A stretch of DNA of 64,000 bases from Novosphingobium piscinae (GCF_014230355.1 NZ_JACLAX010000006.1:148450-212449), one strand, 5' to 3'. Counted from the first letter of the stretch, positions 8,541-17,694 are shown. Program-made: numbers and translations. Notes: generated by a model not told the origin, from the letters alone.

Positions 8541-9698
8541 ATGACCCAGCCCACCACCCCGCTCTCCGCTGTCGACCTCGCCGAAGCGCTGATCGCCTGC
8601 CCCAGCGTCACCCCCGCCACCGGGCTGGTGTTCGACTGCCTCGAGGCGCAGCTCGCCCCGCTGGGCTTCACCGTGCACCGCACGCTGGACGGCGCCGCGC
8701 CCGATGGCCCGGTCGAGAACCTGTTCGCGGTGCGCCGCGGCCCGCCCGGATCGCGCCACTTCGCCTTCGCCGGCCATCTGGACGTGGTGCCGCCGGGCGA
8801 GGGCTGGACCAGCGCGCCGTTTCTCCCCGAGCGGCGCGGCGATCTGCTTTACGGGCGCGGCGCGGTCGACATGAAGGGCGCCATCGCCGCCATGGTCGCC
8901 GCGGCGGCTCAGGTCCCGACGGCGGCCGGCACGCTGAGCTTCCTGATCACCGGCGACGAGGAGGGCGTGGCCACCCACGGCACGGTTGCGCTGATCGAAC
9001 ACCTGCGCGCCGCGGGCGAGCAGCCCGACCTGTGCCTGGTGGGCGAGCCGACCTCGGTGAACCGGCTGGGCGACATGGCCAAGATCGGCCGGCGCGGCTC
9101 GGTCAACATCTGGATCGAGGTGGCGGGCCGCGAGGGCCACGTCGCCTATCCGCACCTGGCCGACAATCCGGTGCCCCGGCTGGTCGCGCTGCTGGCCGAA
9201 CTGGATGCGCTGGTGCTGGACGAGGGAACCGACTGGTTCCAGCCGTCGAACCTCGAGATCACCGAGCTGGTGGTCGGCAATCCGGCCACCAACGTGATCC
9301 CGCCCAAGGCCAGCGCGCGCCTGTCGATCCGCTTCAATGACCGGCACACCGGGGCGAGCCTCGCGGCGCTGGTCGACGCGGTGGCGCAGCGCCACGGCGG
9401 AACCACCCGCCCGGTGATCTCGGGCGAGGCCTTCCTCACCGAACCGGGCGATTTCTCCGCCCTGCTGGTCGCCGCGGTCGAGGCCGAGACCGGCGTGACG
9501 CCCGAGCTCTCGACCACCGGCGGCACCTCGGACGCGCGCTTCCTCAAGGCGGTCTGCCCGGTGATCGAATTCGGCCTGTGCAACGCCACGATGCACAAGC
9601 GCGACGAGGCCGTGGCCCTGGCCGACCTCGACACCCTGGCGCGGATCTATGCCCGGGTCGCCAAGGCGGCGCTGGTGGTGGACGCGCACGCAACCTGA
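8541..9698 (+). CDS. dapE: Succinyl-diaminopimelate desuccinylase
   Basis: 385 residues, M20 di-zinc peptidase family. Metal and catalytic residues lie in GHLDVVPPGEGW, YGRGAVDMKG and TGDEEG, with the dimerisation domain at about 180-295. The enzyme hydrolyses N-succinyl-LL-diaminopimelate to LL-DAP and succinate in lysine and peptidoglycan-precursor synthesis. The closing STTGGTSDARF is typical of DapE rather than ArgE. dapB, an earlier step of the same pathway, lies 4 kb away on the other strand, and lysC, the entry step, at 48946. Confidence 0.93.
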   Translation: MTQPTTPLSAVDLAEALIACPSVTPATGLVFDCLEAQLAPLGFTVHRTLDGAAPDGPVENLFAVRRGPPGSRHFAFAGHLDVVPPGEGWTSAPFLPERRGDLLYGRGAVDMKGAIAAMVAAAAQVPTAAGTLSFLITGDEEGVATHGTVALIEHLRAAGEQPDLCLVGEPTSVNRLGDMAKIGRRGSVNIWIEVAGREGHVAYPHLADNPVPRLVALLAELDALVLDEGTDWFQPSNLEITELVVGNPATNVIPPKASARLSIRFNDRHTGASLAALVDAVAQRHGGTTRPVISGEAFLTEPGDFSALLVAAVEAETGVTPELSTTGGTSDARFLKAVCPVIEFGLCNATMHKRDEAVALADLDTLARIYARVAKAALVVDAHAT

Positions 9699-9749
9699 CG
9701 TATTTTCCTACCGAGGGGATGGGCACTATGCCACACAGCACGCCTGACC

Positions 9750-9814
9750 CCGTTCCTGTCGAGCGAAGTCGAGACGCGATCGCGCGGCATGTCTCGACTT
9801 CGCGCGACACGAAC
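9750..9814. repeat. Inverted repeat, family B (CCGTTC..TCGAGCGAAGTCGAGA type)
   Basis: Arm 9750-9775 pairs with 9789-9814 (26 bases, 2 mismatches, 13-base loop GCGATCGCGCGGC). A second copy of the same element lies at 15208-15273. It fills most of the dapE-symporter gap and could act as a transcript end for dapE. Confidence 0.8.
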
Positions 9815-9881
9815 GGCTAGGGAGGGGTTCAGGGTCCGGCGCAGGGGCGTCGGGGCGGCCAGACACACAGCAAGGACCGGC

Positions 9882-11192
9882 ATGGCGCAGCGGCTTACGA
9901 TCTACATCCTCGTCGGCATGCTGCTGGGGCTGGCGGCCGGCGCCGCGCTGAACCTGTCCTATCCGGCCGGCGATCCGATGCAGGCCAAGCTGGCCGATCT
10001 CCTCAAGCTGCTGCCCGAGGTGTTCCTGCGCCTGATCAAGATGATCGTTGCGCCGCTGGTGCTGGCCACGATCGTTACCGGCATCGCCTCGATGGGCGAC
10101 AGCAGCGCGCTGGGCCGGATCGGCGGGCGGGCGCTGGCCTGGTTCATCACCTTCAGCTTCATCTCGATCGCGCTCGGGCTGGTCATGGTCAACCTGCTCC
10201 AGCCCGGAGTCGGCCTGGCGCTGGAGCCCACCGGTGAGCTGGGCGAACTGGCTACCGGCGATTTCACCTTCCGCCACTTCGTGCTCTCGGTCTTCCCGGC
10301 CAGCCCGATCGAAGCGATGGCCAAGAACGACATCCTCCAGGTGCTGGTCTTCGCGCTGTTCCTCGGCATCGCGCTGTCCGCCATCGGCGAGCGCGGTGCG
10401 CCGCTGGTGCGCGGGGCCGAGGCGCTCGCCCAGGCCATGCTGACGATCACCGGCTATGTGATGAAGTTCGCGCCCTTTGCGGTGTTCGGCGCGATCGGTT
10501 CGGTCGTCGCGGTGCGCGGGCTGTCGATCCTGATCACCTACGGCAAGCTGGTCGGCTCGTTCTATCTGGCCATGCTGGTGCTGTGGGTGGTGATCCTCTC
10601 GGCCGGCTCGCTGTTCCTCGGGCGGCGCATCTTCACCCTGATCCGCTACATCCGCGAGCCGCTGCTGCTGGCCTATTCCACCGCCACCTCCGAGGCGGCG
10701 CTGCCGAAGCTGTTCGAGCAGCTCGACCGCTTCGGCGTGCCGCGCCGGGTCTCGGGCTTCGTCCTCCCGCTGGGCTACAGCTTCAACCTCGACGGCTCGA
10801 TGATCTACACCAGCTTCGCCGCGGTGTTCATCGCCCAGGCCTATGGCATCCACCTCAGCGCCTCGAGCCAGATCGTGATGCTGCTGACGCTGATGGTAAC
10901 CTCGAAGGGCATCGCCGGGGTGCCGCGCGCCAGCCTGGTGGTGATCGCGGCCGCGCTCAACCAGTTCGGCCTGCCGGTCGAGGGCATCGCGCTGGTGCTG
11001 GGCGTGGATCACTTCCTCGACATGGGCCGTTCGGCCACCAACGTCGTGGGCAATGCCGTGGCCACCTCGGTCGTGACCAAGTGGGAAGGCATGTTCCAGC
11101 CGCCGCGCGATCCCGATGCCGGCCCGCCGGAACCGCCGCACGACACGCCCGAGCATGGCCGCCACGGGCTCAACCTCGCGCCCGATCAGTAA
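9882..11192 (+). CDS. Dicarboxylate/amino acid:cation symporter (DAACS family)
   Basis: 436 residues with about 8 membrane helices and two re-entrant hairpins. Family marks are FLRLIKMIVAPLVLATIVTGIASM, the serine-rich STATSEAALPKLFEQL hairpin, GYSFNLDGSMIY, and the C-terminal GVDHFLDMGRSATNVVGNAVAT with the substrate-binding Asp/Arg/Asn. Members of this family (GltP, DctA, SstT) import C4-dicarboxylates, glutamate/aspartate or serine with H+ or Na+. The substrate here is not resolved by sequence. ATG 9882 was chosen because the helix begins directly after MAQRL and an earlier in-frame start would add a charged, repeat-derived leader. Confidence 0.92.
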   Translation: MAQRLTIYILVGMLLGLAAGAALNLSYPAGDPMQAKLADLLKLLPEVFLRLIKMIVAPLVLATIVTGIASMGDSSALGRIGGRALAWFITFSFISIALGLVMVNLLQPGVGLALEPTGELGELATGDFTFRHFVLSVFPASPIEAMAKNDILQVLVFALFLGIALSAIGERGAPLVRGAEALAQAMLTITGYVMKFAPFAVFGAIGSVVAVRGLSILITYGKLVGSFYLAMLVLWVVILSAGSLFLGRRIFTLIRYIREPLLLAYSTATSEAALPKLFEQLDRFGVPRRVSGFVLPLGYSFNLDGSMIYTSFAAVFIAQAYGIHLSASSQIVMLLTLMVTSKGIAGVPRASLVVIAAALNQFGLPVEGIALVLGVDHFLDMGRSATNVVGNAVATSVVTKWEGMFQPPRDPDAGPPEPPHDTPEHGRHGLNLAPDQ

Positions 11193-11213
11193 CGCCGGGC
11201 GCGGGACCGCGCG

Positions 11214-11627
11214 CTAGCTCCGCTCGGGCAGCTCGATCGGGACGAACGGCCCGAGCCCGCAGGCGGCCCCCGGCACCAGGTCGGGGCCGAGCCGCTGCAG
11301 CACGCGGATGATGTCCATGCTGCACAGCTGGGTAATCGAGGTGGCGTAGGTGAACGAGCGATCGATGGTCAGCCCCGGGCAGCGCGCCGGCAGCGTGGTG
11401 CGCCAGCCGCGGCGGCCGGCGAGGAAATCGATCGTCTGCCCGTCGCGCACCTGGGTTTCGCGGAACGCGGTGAGCGGGATGCAGGTCGCGGCCGGGCCGA
11501 CCACGCGCGCCGCCGGCACACGGTCGGCCCCGCGGCGCGTCGGCCCGGCGGCCGGATCGCTGCAGCCGGCCAGCAGCAGCGGCACGGCGAGGGGAAGGAG
11601 CAAGCGGCGAGCAAGACGAAGCGACAT
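11214..11627 (-). CDS. Small lipoprotein, DUF6491-like
   Basis: 137 residues with a lipoprotein signal: MSLRLARRLLLPLAVPLLLAGC, lipobox LAGC with Cys22. The mature part has CIPLTAFRETQVRDGQTIDF, then LPARCPGLTIDRSFTYATS, LCSMDIIRVL and CGLGPFVPIELPE; this spacing of cysteines and the TIDF..RSFTY pattern resembles the uncharacterised DUF6491 family of small exported proteins (recalled, not searched). Function unknown. The nth stop lies 26 bases upstream on the same strand. Confidence 0.75.
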   Translation of the reverse strand: MSLRLARRLLLPLAVPLLLAGCSDPAAGPTRRGADRVPAARVVGPAATCIPLTAFRETQVRDGQTIDFLAGRRGWRTTLPARCPGLTIDRSFTYATSITQLCSMDIIRVLQRLGPDLVPGAACGLGPFVPIELPERS

Positions 11628-11652
11628 CCTATCCTCCTGGGTCTGGGCCGGG

Positions 11653-12372
11653 TTAGGCGGCGGTGCGGCGCGGTCCCGGTCTGCGGGCAACGGCCGGGCC
11701 CGGGCGGCGTTCCTTGCGCGCCGCCGCGACCACGGCCGGATCGGGTTCCTTGGACCTGTAGCCGCACAGGTCGGCCACGGGACAGCGCCAGCACTCGGGC
11801 TTGCGCGCCTTGCAGACGTAGCGGCCATGCAGGATCAACCAGTGGTGCGCGCCGACCCGGAACGGCCGGGGCACCTTCTTTTCGAGTTGCTTCTCGACCG
11901 CCAGCGGGGTCTTGCCTCTGGCGAGCCCGGTGCGGTTGCCGACGCGGAAGATGTGCGTGTCGACGGCGAAGGTCTCGGCTCCGAAGGCGCAGTTCATCAC
12001 CACGTTGGCGGTCTTGCGGCCGACCCCGGGCAAGGCGGTCAGCGCGTCGCGGTCGGCCGGCACCTCGCCGCCATGCTCGCGCACCAGGATCTCGGAAAGG
12101 AGGATGGTGTTCTTCGCCTTCGCGTTGAACAGCCCGATCGTCTTGATGTGCGCCTTGAGCCCGTCCTCGCCCAGGTCGAGCATCTGCTGCGGGGTCTTCA
12201 CGTCGCGGAACAGCGCGCGGGTCGCCTTGTTGACCCCCACGTCGGTGGCCTGGGCGGAGAGGACCACCGCGACCAGCAGCTGGTAGACGTTGCCGTATTC
12301 CAGCTCGGTCTCGGGCGCAGGGTTCGCCTCGGCCAGGCGGCGGAAGAATTCGAAGATCTGGTCGCGGGTCAT
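11653..12372 (-). CDS. nth: Endonuclease III
   Basis: 239 residues. Helix-hairpin-helix LPGVGRKTANVV with the catalytic lysine, followed by the catalytic Asp in FAVDTHIFRV; near the C-terminus a CX6CX2CX5C cluster (CKARKPECWRCPVADLC) binds the 4Fe-4S centre. It is the DNA glycosylase/AP-lyase removing oxidised pyrimidines. A basic, Pro/Arg-rich tail follows the cluster. ATG 12372 overlaps the stop of the upstream M48 peptidase gene (ATGA), so the two are likely co-translated. An in-frame start 45 bases earlier lies inside the neighbour and is less likely. Confidence 0.95.
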   Translation of the reverse strand: MTRDQIFEFFRRLAEANPAPETELEYGNVYQLLVAVVLSAQATDVGVNKATRALFRDVKTPQQMLDLGEDGLKAHIKTIGLFNAKAKNTILLSEILVREHGGEVPADRDALTALPGVGRKTANVVMNCAFGAETFAVDTHIFRVGNRTGLARGKTPLAVEKQLEKKVPRPFRVGAHHWLILHGRYVCKARKPECWRCPVADLCGYRSKEPDPAVVAAARKERRPGPAVARRPGPRRTAA

Positions 12373-13550
12373 GGCTGGTGAGGAGCGGGCGGAGTGGCCG
12401 GATGGGTGACTTTCCATTCCATCGCCCGGAGCACCCGCTTCTCGACCGAGGGATGGGTGTAGAACAGCATCTCCTCCACCGGGTGCGGCCGGGGATAGCG
12501 ATACTCGGCCGTCTTCACCAGCGCCGTGGCCAGCGCATCGGGCTCGTTCACGTGCTGCAGCGAATAGAGGTCGGCCGCGGTCTCACCGCTGCGGATCATC
12601 GCGTTGAGCACCGGGGTGAACAGCAGGCCGATGACCGCACCGAGCGCGGCCATCACCGGCAGCCCGACCGGATCGCCGAGTGTCGCCCGGCTGCCGAGCA
12701 GGGCCGCGGCCCGGACGAACAGGCGGTCGATCCCGAACAGCGCCAGGATCGCCAGGGCGGCGATGATGCCCATTTGCCGCCAGACGTGGCCCAGCTGGTA
12801 GTGCCCGGCCTCATGCCCGGTCACGGCGCGGACCTCGGCCAGCGAGGCCTGCTTCAGCGCCACGTCGGAAATGGCGATGCGCGCGGTCGGACCGATGCCC
12901 GAGACATTGGCGGTGAAACGGTCCGACTGGCGCGAGCCGTCGTACAGGAAGATCCGATCATGCGGGATGCCGACATCGTCGGCGATCCGCTCCAGCGCCA
13001 CCCGCACCGGACCGGGCGGGACCGGCTCGTACTGGTTGAACAGCGGTTCGATCACTGCCGGTCCGGCCAGCAGCATCACCGCCGTGGCCGTGGTCGCGAG
13101 CAGCCCGCCCCACAGCCACCAGCGTCGCCCGGTCCGCCGCACCAGGGCATAGACCCCCAGCAGGAACAGCGCGCCCAGTGCCGCACTGATCAGCGCGGAC
13201 AGGGCCGTCTGGCCCAGATAGTCGCCCAGCGGCTGACGGGTCATCCCGTACGACCGCTCGCGCGCCCAGTCGGTCCAGATCGTCCAGGGCAGGCTGATCA
13301 CGGTGTCGGCGATCAGGAACGCGAAGCACACTGCCAGCGTCCTGGTCGCCCAGCGCCAGTTTGCCAGGCGTGCCGCCAGCCGGTCGAGCAGGCGGCTGCG
13401 GACGATCAGCCACAGCAGGATCAGCGTGACCGGCAGGCCCGCCAGCAGCAGCAGCTCGTTGCCGCGGGTGTAGCTGGCCGCCGTGGCAAGGCGTTCAGCC
13501 CCCAGTGCATCCACCAGCCGGGCTGTCTCGGCCGCCGGATCGATCGTCAT
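12369..13550 (-). CDS. M48 family metallopeptidase (CAAX-protease/Ste24-like)
   Basis: 393 residues. About six membrane helices surround the zinc protease core, with HEXXH in AVTGHEAGHYQLGHVW near residue 270 and a distal Glu in GETAADLYSL as third ligand. DGSRQSDRFTANVSGIG is the substrate-groove strand typical of Ste24-like M48 members. It is predicted to cleave membrane or exported proteins from the inner membrane. ATG 13550 has GGGAGAG nearby; an upstream in-frame start at 13577 would lie inside the palindrome of the promoter. The gene is followed with overlap by nth. Confidence 0.92.
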   Translation of the reverse strand: MTIDPAAETARLVDALGAERLATAASYTRGNELLLLAGLPVTLILLWLIVRSRLLDRLAARLANWRWATRTLAVCFAFLIADTVISLPWTIWTDWARERSYGMTRQPLGDYLGQTALSALISAALGALFLLGVYALVRRTGRRWWLWGGLLATTATAVMLLAGPAVIEPLFNQYEPVPPGPVRVALERIADDVGIPHDRIFLYDGSRQSDRFTANVSGIGPTARIAISDVALKQASLAEVRAVTGHEAGHYQLGHVWRQMGIIAALAILALFGIDRLFVRAAALLGSRATLGDPVGLPVMAALGAVIGLLFTPVLNAMIRSGETAADLYSLQHVNEPDALATALVKTAEYRYPRPHPVEEMLFYTHPSVEKRVLRAMEWKVTHPATPPAPHQP

Positions 13551-13564
13551 GCTGCTCTCCCTGA

Positions 13565-13586
13565 CTGTATTGATCAAACAATACAG
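13565..13586 (-). promoter_or_regulatory. Perfect palindrome in the M48 peptidase promoter
   Basis: CTGTATTG, 6 bases, CAATACAG: two perfect 8-base arms. Read on the minus strand, a plausible -35 (TTGCCA) and -10 (TATTGT) are spaced 16 bases apart and the palindrome covers the -10, 15 bases before the ATG. This is the form of a TetR-type operator. Its regulator is not in the neighbourhood. Confidence 0.6.
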
Positions 13587-13612
13587 CTAGCGCCGGGTGT
13601 GGCAACCGCTGT

Positions 13613-14341
13613 TCACAACCCCAGCACTTCGGGCATGCGGTAGCGCCCCGCCGCCCGGCCGATCAGCCACTGTGCCGCGCGCACCGCGCCGCGGGCGAAG
13701 ATCGCGCGGTTTTCGGCCAGGTGCGAGAGCGCGATGCGTTCATTGTCGGCCAGGAAGTGCACCGTGTGGTCCCCCGCCACGCTGCCACCGCGCAGCGAGG
13801 CGAAGCCGATCGTCCCGTGCCCGCGCGCGCCGGTGATGCCATCCCGGCCGCGCTCGCTGTGGCGGGCCAGGTCGATCATCCGCCCCTCGGCCGCGGCCTC
13901 GCCCAGCAGCAGGGCCGTGCCCGAGGGGGCGTCGACCTTCATCCGGTGATGGGTCTCGACGATCTCGATGTCCCAGTCCTCGCCCAGCCGGCTCGCCGCC
14001 TCGCGCACCAGATGGGCCAGCATGTTGACCCCCAGCGAGGTATTGCCGGTCTGCAGCACCGCGATCTGCTCGGCGGCCTCGTCGCAGAGGAAATGGTGGC
14101 GCTCCTCGAGTCCGGTGGTGCCGACCAGGATCGGCACACCCGCGCCCACCGCCGCATCAAGGTTGGCCTCCAGCGCGTGCGGACTGGAAAAGTCGATCAG
14201 CACGTCGCTGCTCCGGGCGAGGGCGAGCGCATCGCCGCCCTTGTCGATCCCGCCGGCCAGATCCTCGTCGGCTGCGGCAATCGCCTCGACCAGCGCCTTG
14301 CCCATGCGCCCCGCGCTGCCGATGATCCCGATCCGTGCCAC
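13613..14341 (-). CDS. dapB: 4-hydroxy-tetrahydrodipicolinate reductase
   Basis: 242 residues from a GTG at 14341 preceded by AGGAG. N-terminal nucleotide-binding IGIIGSAGRMGKALVEAI; catalytic and substrate region ETHHRMKVDAPSGTALLLGEA with the His pair and Lys; C-terminal GDHTVHFLADNERIALSHLAENR. The enzyme reduces the DapA product to tetrahydrodipicolinate in the DAP/lysine route. Upstream in-frame extension (to 14440) would run through the intergenic repeat at 14362-14453 and is rejected. Confidence 0.95.
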   Translation of the reverse strand: MARIGIIGSAGRMGKALVEAIAAADEDLAGGIDKGGDALALARSSDVLIDFSSPHALEANLDAAVGAGVPILVGTTGLEERHHFLCDEAAEQIAVLQTGNTSLGVNMLAHLVREAASRLGEDWDIEIVETHHRMKVDAPSGTALLLGEAAAEGRMIDLARHSERGRDGITGARGHGTIGFASLRGGSVAGDHTVHFLADNERIALSHLAENRAIFARGAVRAAQWLIGRAAGRYRMPEVLGL

Positions 14342-14361
14342 TGCCAAACTCCTGCCTGAGG

Positions 14362-14453
14362 CGTCATGCCGAACTTGTTTCAGCATCCATCGTGCCCCAC
14401 ACTCGGCTTCGTCCTTGGGGCACATTGGACCCTGACACAAGTTCAGGGTGACG
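14362..14453. repeat. Inverted repeat, family C (CGTCATGCCGAACTTGTTTCAG type)
   Basis: Outer arms 14362-14389 and 14426-14453 (28 bases, several mismatches) and an inner perfect 8-base stem GTGCCCCA/TGGGGCAC (14392-14399, 14416-14423). It sits between the divergent dapB and cobB starts. The outer arm resembles a repeat seen widely in sphingomonad genomes (recalled). Confidence 0.75.
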
Positions 14454-14469
14454 ACAGCGGGAGCAAGTC

Positions 14470-15174
14470 TTGCCCACCATCCGCAACATCGTGATCCTCA
14501 CCGGCGCCGGGATCAGCGCCGAAAGCGGGATCGACACCTTCCGCAGCGAGGGCGGGCTGTGGGAGCGGCACCGGGTGGAGGACGTCGCCACCCCCGAGGC
14601 CTTCGCGCGCGATCCCGACCTGGTACTGCGCTTCTACGACATGCGCCGCGCCGCGATCCAGACCAAGCAGCCCAATGCCGCGCACCGGGCGCTGGCGCGG
14701 CTCGATGCGGCCTGGCCGGGCGATCTGCTCATCGTCACCCAGAACGTCGATGACCTGCACGAGCGCGGCGGGGCACGGCGGGTGCTGCACATGCACGGCG
14801 AGCATCTCAACGCCTGGTGCACCGCCTGCGACGCGCGCTCGCCCTGGACCGCGCCGCTGCTCCATCGCCCGCCGTGCCCGGCCTGCGGCACCTCCGCGCT
14901 CCGGCCGGACATCGTCTGGTTCGGCGAGATGCCCTACCGCATGGACGAGATCCATGCCGCGCTGCGCCAAGCCGACCTGTTCGTCTCGATCGGCACCTCG
15001 GGCGCGGTCTATCCTGCGGCGGGCTTCGTGCGCGGCGCGCGCGATCTCGGCATCCCCACGCTCGAACTCAACCTCGAGCACAGCAAGGGCTCGGCCTGGT
15101 TCGACGAGACCCGGCTCGGCCCGGCAACCGAGGTCGTGCCGGCCTGGGTGGATCAGATGCTCGCCAGCGTCTAG
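14470..15174 (+). CDS. cobB: Sir2-family NAD-dependent protein deacylase
   Basis: 234 residues. Start taken as TTG 14470, with GGGAG six bases before it; no ATG is available. Sirtuin motifs in order: TGAGISAESGIDTFRS (NAD binding, includes GAGIS), TQNVDDLHERGG, HGEHLNAWC (catalytic His in HMHGE), a zinc ribbon with two CX2C pairs (CTAC..CPACG), and SIGTSGAVYPAAGF. It removes acyl groups from lysines using NAD. Bacterial CobB enzymes regulate acetyl-CoA synthetase and others. No regulator adjacent; the DNA before it is an inverted repeat. Confidence 0.93.
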   Translation: MPTIRNIVILTGAGISAESGIDTFRSEGGLWERHRVEDVATPEAFARDPDLVLRFYDMRRAAIQTKQPNAAHRALARLDAAWPGDLLIVTQNVDDLHERGGARRVLHMHGEHLNAWCTACDARSPWTAPLLHRPPCPACGTSALRPDIVWFGEMPYRMDEIHAALRQADLFVSIGTSGAVYPAAGFVRGARDLGIPTLELNLEHSKGSAWFDETRLGPATEVVPAWVDQMLASV

Positions 15175-15207
15175 CGCTTGTCCCGAAAAGGTTGGATCCC
15201 CTCATCT

Positions 15208-15273
15208 CCGTTCGCCTCGAGCGCAGTCGAGAGGCAGCGCCCGGCGTGTCTCACCTTCGCTCGACACGAACGG
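15208..15273. repeat. Inverted repeat, family B, second copy
   Basis: Arms 15208-15232 (CCGTTCGCCTCGAGCGCAGT..) and 15249-15273 (TCTCACCTTCGCTCGACACG..) pair imperfectly. The right arm differs little from 9790-9814, so both are copies of one element. It lies between the convergent cobB and GMC oxidoreductase genes. Confidence 0.75.
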
Positions 15274-15295
15274 ACCCTGGTCCGGTTCAGCTTGC

Positions 15296-16927
15296 TCAGC
15301 ACAAACTCTCGCGCGCATCGGCGAGCACCATCTCGGCGCCCTTTTCGGCGATCATCATCACCGGCGCAGCGGTGTTGCCCGAGGTGATCGTCGGCATCAC
15401 CGAGGCGTCCACCACGCGCAGGCCGGCGATGTCCTTCACCCGCAACCGCTCGTCGACCACGCGGCCCATGGCGGCCGTGCCGACCGGGTGGAAGATCGTG
15501 GTGCCGATCTGCCCGGCCGCGGCACGCAGCTCGTCCTCGCTGGCGAAGGCGGGGCCGGGGCGGATCTCCTCCGGCCGGTAGGGTGCCAGCGCCGGCTGGA
15601 CGGCGATCGCGCGGGTGATGCGGATGGCCTCGGCGGCGCGGCGCAGGTCGCTCTCGGCGGAGAGGTAGTTGGGCTGGATCGCGGGCGGCGCAGCCGGGTC
15701 GGCACTGGTGATCCGGGTGGTCCCGCGGCTGTCCGGGCGCAGCTGGCAGACGCTGGCGGTAAAGGCGGGGAAGGGATCGAGCGCGCCGCCGAAGGCCTCG
15801 AGCGAGAGCGGCTGGACATGGTATTGCAGGTCGGGCGTAGCCAGCGCCGGATCGCTCCGCACGAACAGTCCGAGCTGGCTCGGCGCCATCGCCATCGGCC
15901 CGGTCCGCCGTAGCAGGTATTCCAGCCCGATCAGACCCTTGCCCAGCAGTGAGGCGGCCCTCTGGTTGAGCGTGGCGACGTTCTCGACGCGGTAGGCGCA
16001 GCGCAGCTGCAGGTGGTCCTGCAGGTTCGCGCCCACCGCGGGCAGATCGACCACCGGGGCGATGCCCAGCTCTGCGAGGTGCGCCGCCGCCCCGATCCCG
16101 CTGCGCTCGAGGATCGCCGGCGAGCCGATCGCCCCGGCCGCCAGCAACACCTCGCCGCGGGCGCGGACAGTCCATTGTCCGCCGCCACGGCGCAGCACCA
16201 GCCCGGTGGCGCGGCCCTGCTCGACCAGCACCCGGTCGACCGTGACGCCGGTCTCGATCCGCAGGTTCGGCCGCTCGCGCACCGGCTTCAGGAAGGCATC
16301 GGCCGCGCTCCAGCGCCAGCCCCGGCGCTGGGTGACCTCGAACAGGCCCGAGCCGGCATTGGTGCCGCGGTTGAAATCCGCCGTGGGGGCCACGCCGAAC
16401 TCAGCCGCGGCGCGCTGGAAGGCGTCGAGGATGTCCCAGCGCAGGCGCTGCTGTTCGACCCGGATCTCGCCGCCTGCGCCGTGAAAGGGGCTGGGACCGG
16501 CGTGATGATCTTCGGCGCGGATGAAGTAGGGCAGCACCTCGTCCCAGCTCCAGCCGCGCGCACCCGACTGCGCCCAGCCATCGTAGTCCGCGGCCTGGCC
16601 GCGCATGTAGATCATGCCGTTGATCGACGAGCTGCCGCCCAGCACCCGACCGCGCGGGTAGCGCAGGCGCCGGCCCTGCAGCCCGGGTTCGGGCTCGGTC
16701 TGCCAGCACCAGTCGGTGCGGGGGTTGCCGATGCAATAGAGATAGCCGACCGGAACCTTGATCCACACGTAGTTGTCGCGCGCGCCGGCCTCGAGCAGTA
16801 GCACCCGGTTGCGCGGATCGGCCGACAGGCGGTTGGCCAGCACGCAGCCGGCCGAGCCCGCCCCGGCGATGACATAGTCGAACTCGCCGAGGCTTGGCGG
16901 CGGCGTGGACGGACGCGGCGTGGTCAT
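15296..16927 (-). CDS. GMC family FAD oxidoreductase (choline dehydrogenase-like)
   Basis: 543 residues. N-terminal FAD site [17 protein letters not shown], then [14 protein letters not shown] (GMC signature 1), an [21 protein letters not shown] signature 2 ([17 protein letters not shown]), catalytic HPVGTAAMG and the [18 protein letters not shown] end. GMC enzymes oxidise alcohols, choline or sugars with FAD; the substrate here is unknown. No beta-ine-aldehyde dehydrogenase or regulator sits beside it. ATG 16927 overlaps the stop of the ThiF/MoeB-like gene (ATGA); the longer upstream frame is the neighbour's and is rejected. Confidence 0.92.
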   Translation of the reverse strand: MTTPRPSTPPPSLGEFDYVIAGAGSAGCVLANRLSADPRNRVLLLEAGARDNYVWIKVPVGYLYCIGNPRTDWCWQTEPEPGLQGRRLRYPRGRVLGGSSSINGMIYMRGQAADYDGWAQSGARGWSWDEVLPYFIRAEDHHAGPSPFHGAGGEIRVEQQRLRWDILDAFQRAAAEFGVAPTADFNRGTNAGSGLFEVTQRRGWRWSAADAFLKPVRERPNLRIETGVTVDRVLVEQGRATGLVLRRGGGQWTVRARGEVLLAAGAIGSPAILERSGIGAAAHLAELGIAPVVDLPAVGANLQDHLQLRCAYRVENVATLNQRAASLLGKGLIGLEYLLRRTGPMAMAPSQLGLFVRSDPALATPDLQYHVQPLSLEAFGGALDPFPAFTASVCQLRPDSRGTTRITSADPAAPPAIQPNYLSAESDLRRAAEAIRITRAIAVQPALAPYRPEEIRPGPAFASEDELRAAAGQIGTTIFHPVGTAAMGRVVDERLRVKDIAGLRVVDASVMPTITSGNTAAPVMMIAEKGAEMVLADARESLC

Positions 16928-17694
16928 CGGGGGGTGCAGGCCGGACAGTCCGGATCCTTGGGCACCCGGATCGTCCGCAGGCTGGGCACCAGCCCCTCGA
17001 AAAGCTGGAGCCGGCCCCACTGCGGTTCGCCCAGTGCGGCGTGGCCTTCGAGCAGGACCCTGATCGCCTGCATCGCCCCCAGCGCGCCGACAATCCCGGC
17101 CATCGCTCCCAACACGCCGTCGGCGGCGCAGGTGTCGCAATCCTCGGCGTCGAAGGCGTCGCCCACCCAGCAGCGGTAGCACGGCTGGTCGGGCAGGTGG
17201 CCGGCGAAGTTGCCGACCTGCCCCTGAAAGCGGCCCAGCGCCGCGCTGGTCAGCGGCACCCCTGCGGCCACGCAGGCATCGGACACGGCGAGGCGGGTGG
17301 CGAAGTTGTCGCAGCCGTCGAGCACTGCGTCAGCTCCGGCGATCAGCGCGGCGGCATTGCCCTGCCCGAGCCGCTCGGAGCGGGCCTCGACGATCAGGGC
17401 ATGGTCGAACTGCGCCACCCAGTCGGCCGCGGCCACAGCCTTGCCGCGACCGATGTCGGCTTCGCGGAACAGGGTCTGGCGCTGCAGGTTGCTCGCCTCG
17501 ACCACGTCGTCATCGATCAGGGTGAGGCGGCCGATCCCCGCCGCGGCCAGGTATTGCAGTGCGGGCGAGCCGATCCCGCCGCAGCCGATCAGCACCACAT
17601 GGGCGGCGGCCAGCGCCACCTGGCCGCTCCCGCCGACCTCGGGCAGGACGATGTGGCGGGCGAACCGGTCGAGGCGGGCGGGCGAAAGCGGCAT
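16924..17694 (-). CDS. moeB: HesA/MoeB/ThiF family adenylyltransferase
   Basis: 256 residues. Adenylation domain with [19 protein letters not shown] nucleotide site, [13 protein letters not shown], and zinc cysteines CYRC near residue 190 and CPAC at the end. The catalytic Cys region is [17 protein letters not shown]. These E1-like proteins activate the C-terminus of MoaD (molybdopterin synthase) or ThiS (thiamine). Without a rhodanese domain the gene is a MoeB/ThiF type; which carrier it serves cannot be told. It overlaps the GMC gene by 4 bases. Confidence 0.9.
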   Translation of the reverse strand: MPLSPARLDRFARHIVLPEVGGSGQVALAAAHVVLIGCGGIGSPALQYLAAAGIGRLTLIDDDVVEASNLQRQTLFREADIGRGKAVAAADWVAQFDHALIVEARSERLGQGNAAALIAGADAVLDGCDNFATRLAVSDACVAAGVPLTSAALGRFQGQVGNFAGHLPDQPCYRCWVGDAFDAEDCDTCAADGVLGAMAGIVGALGAMQAIRVLLEGHAALGEPQWGRLQLFEGLVPSLRTIRVPKDPDCPACTPR

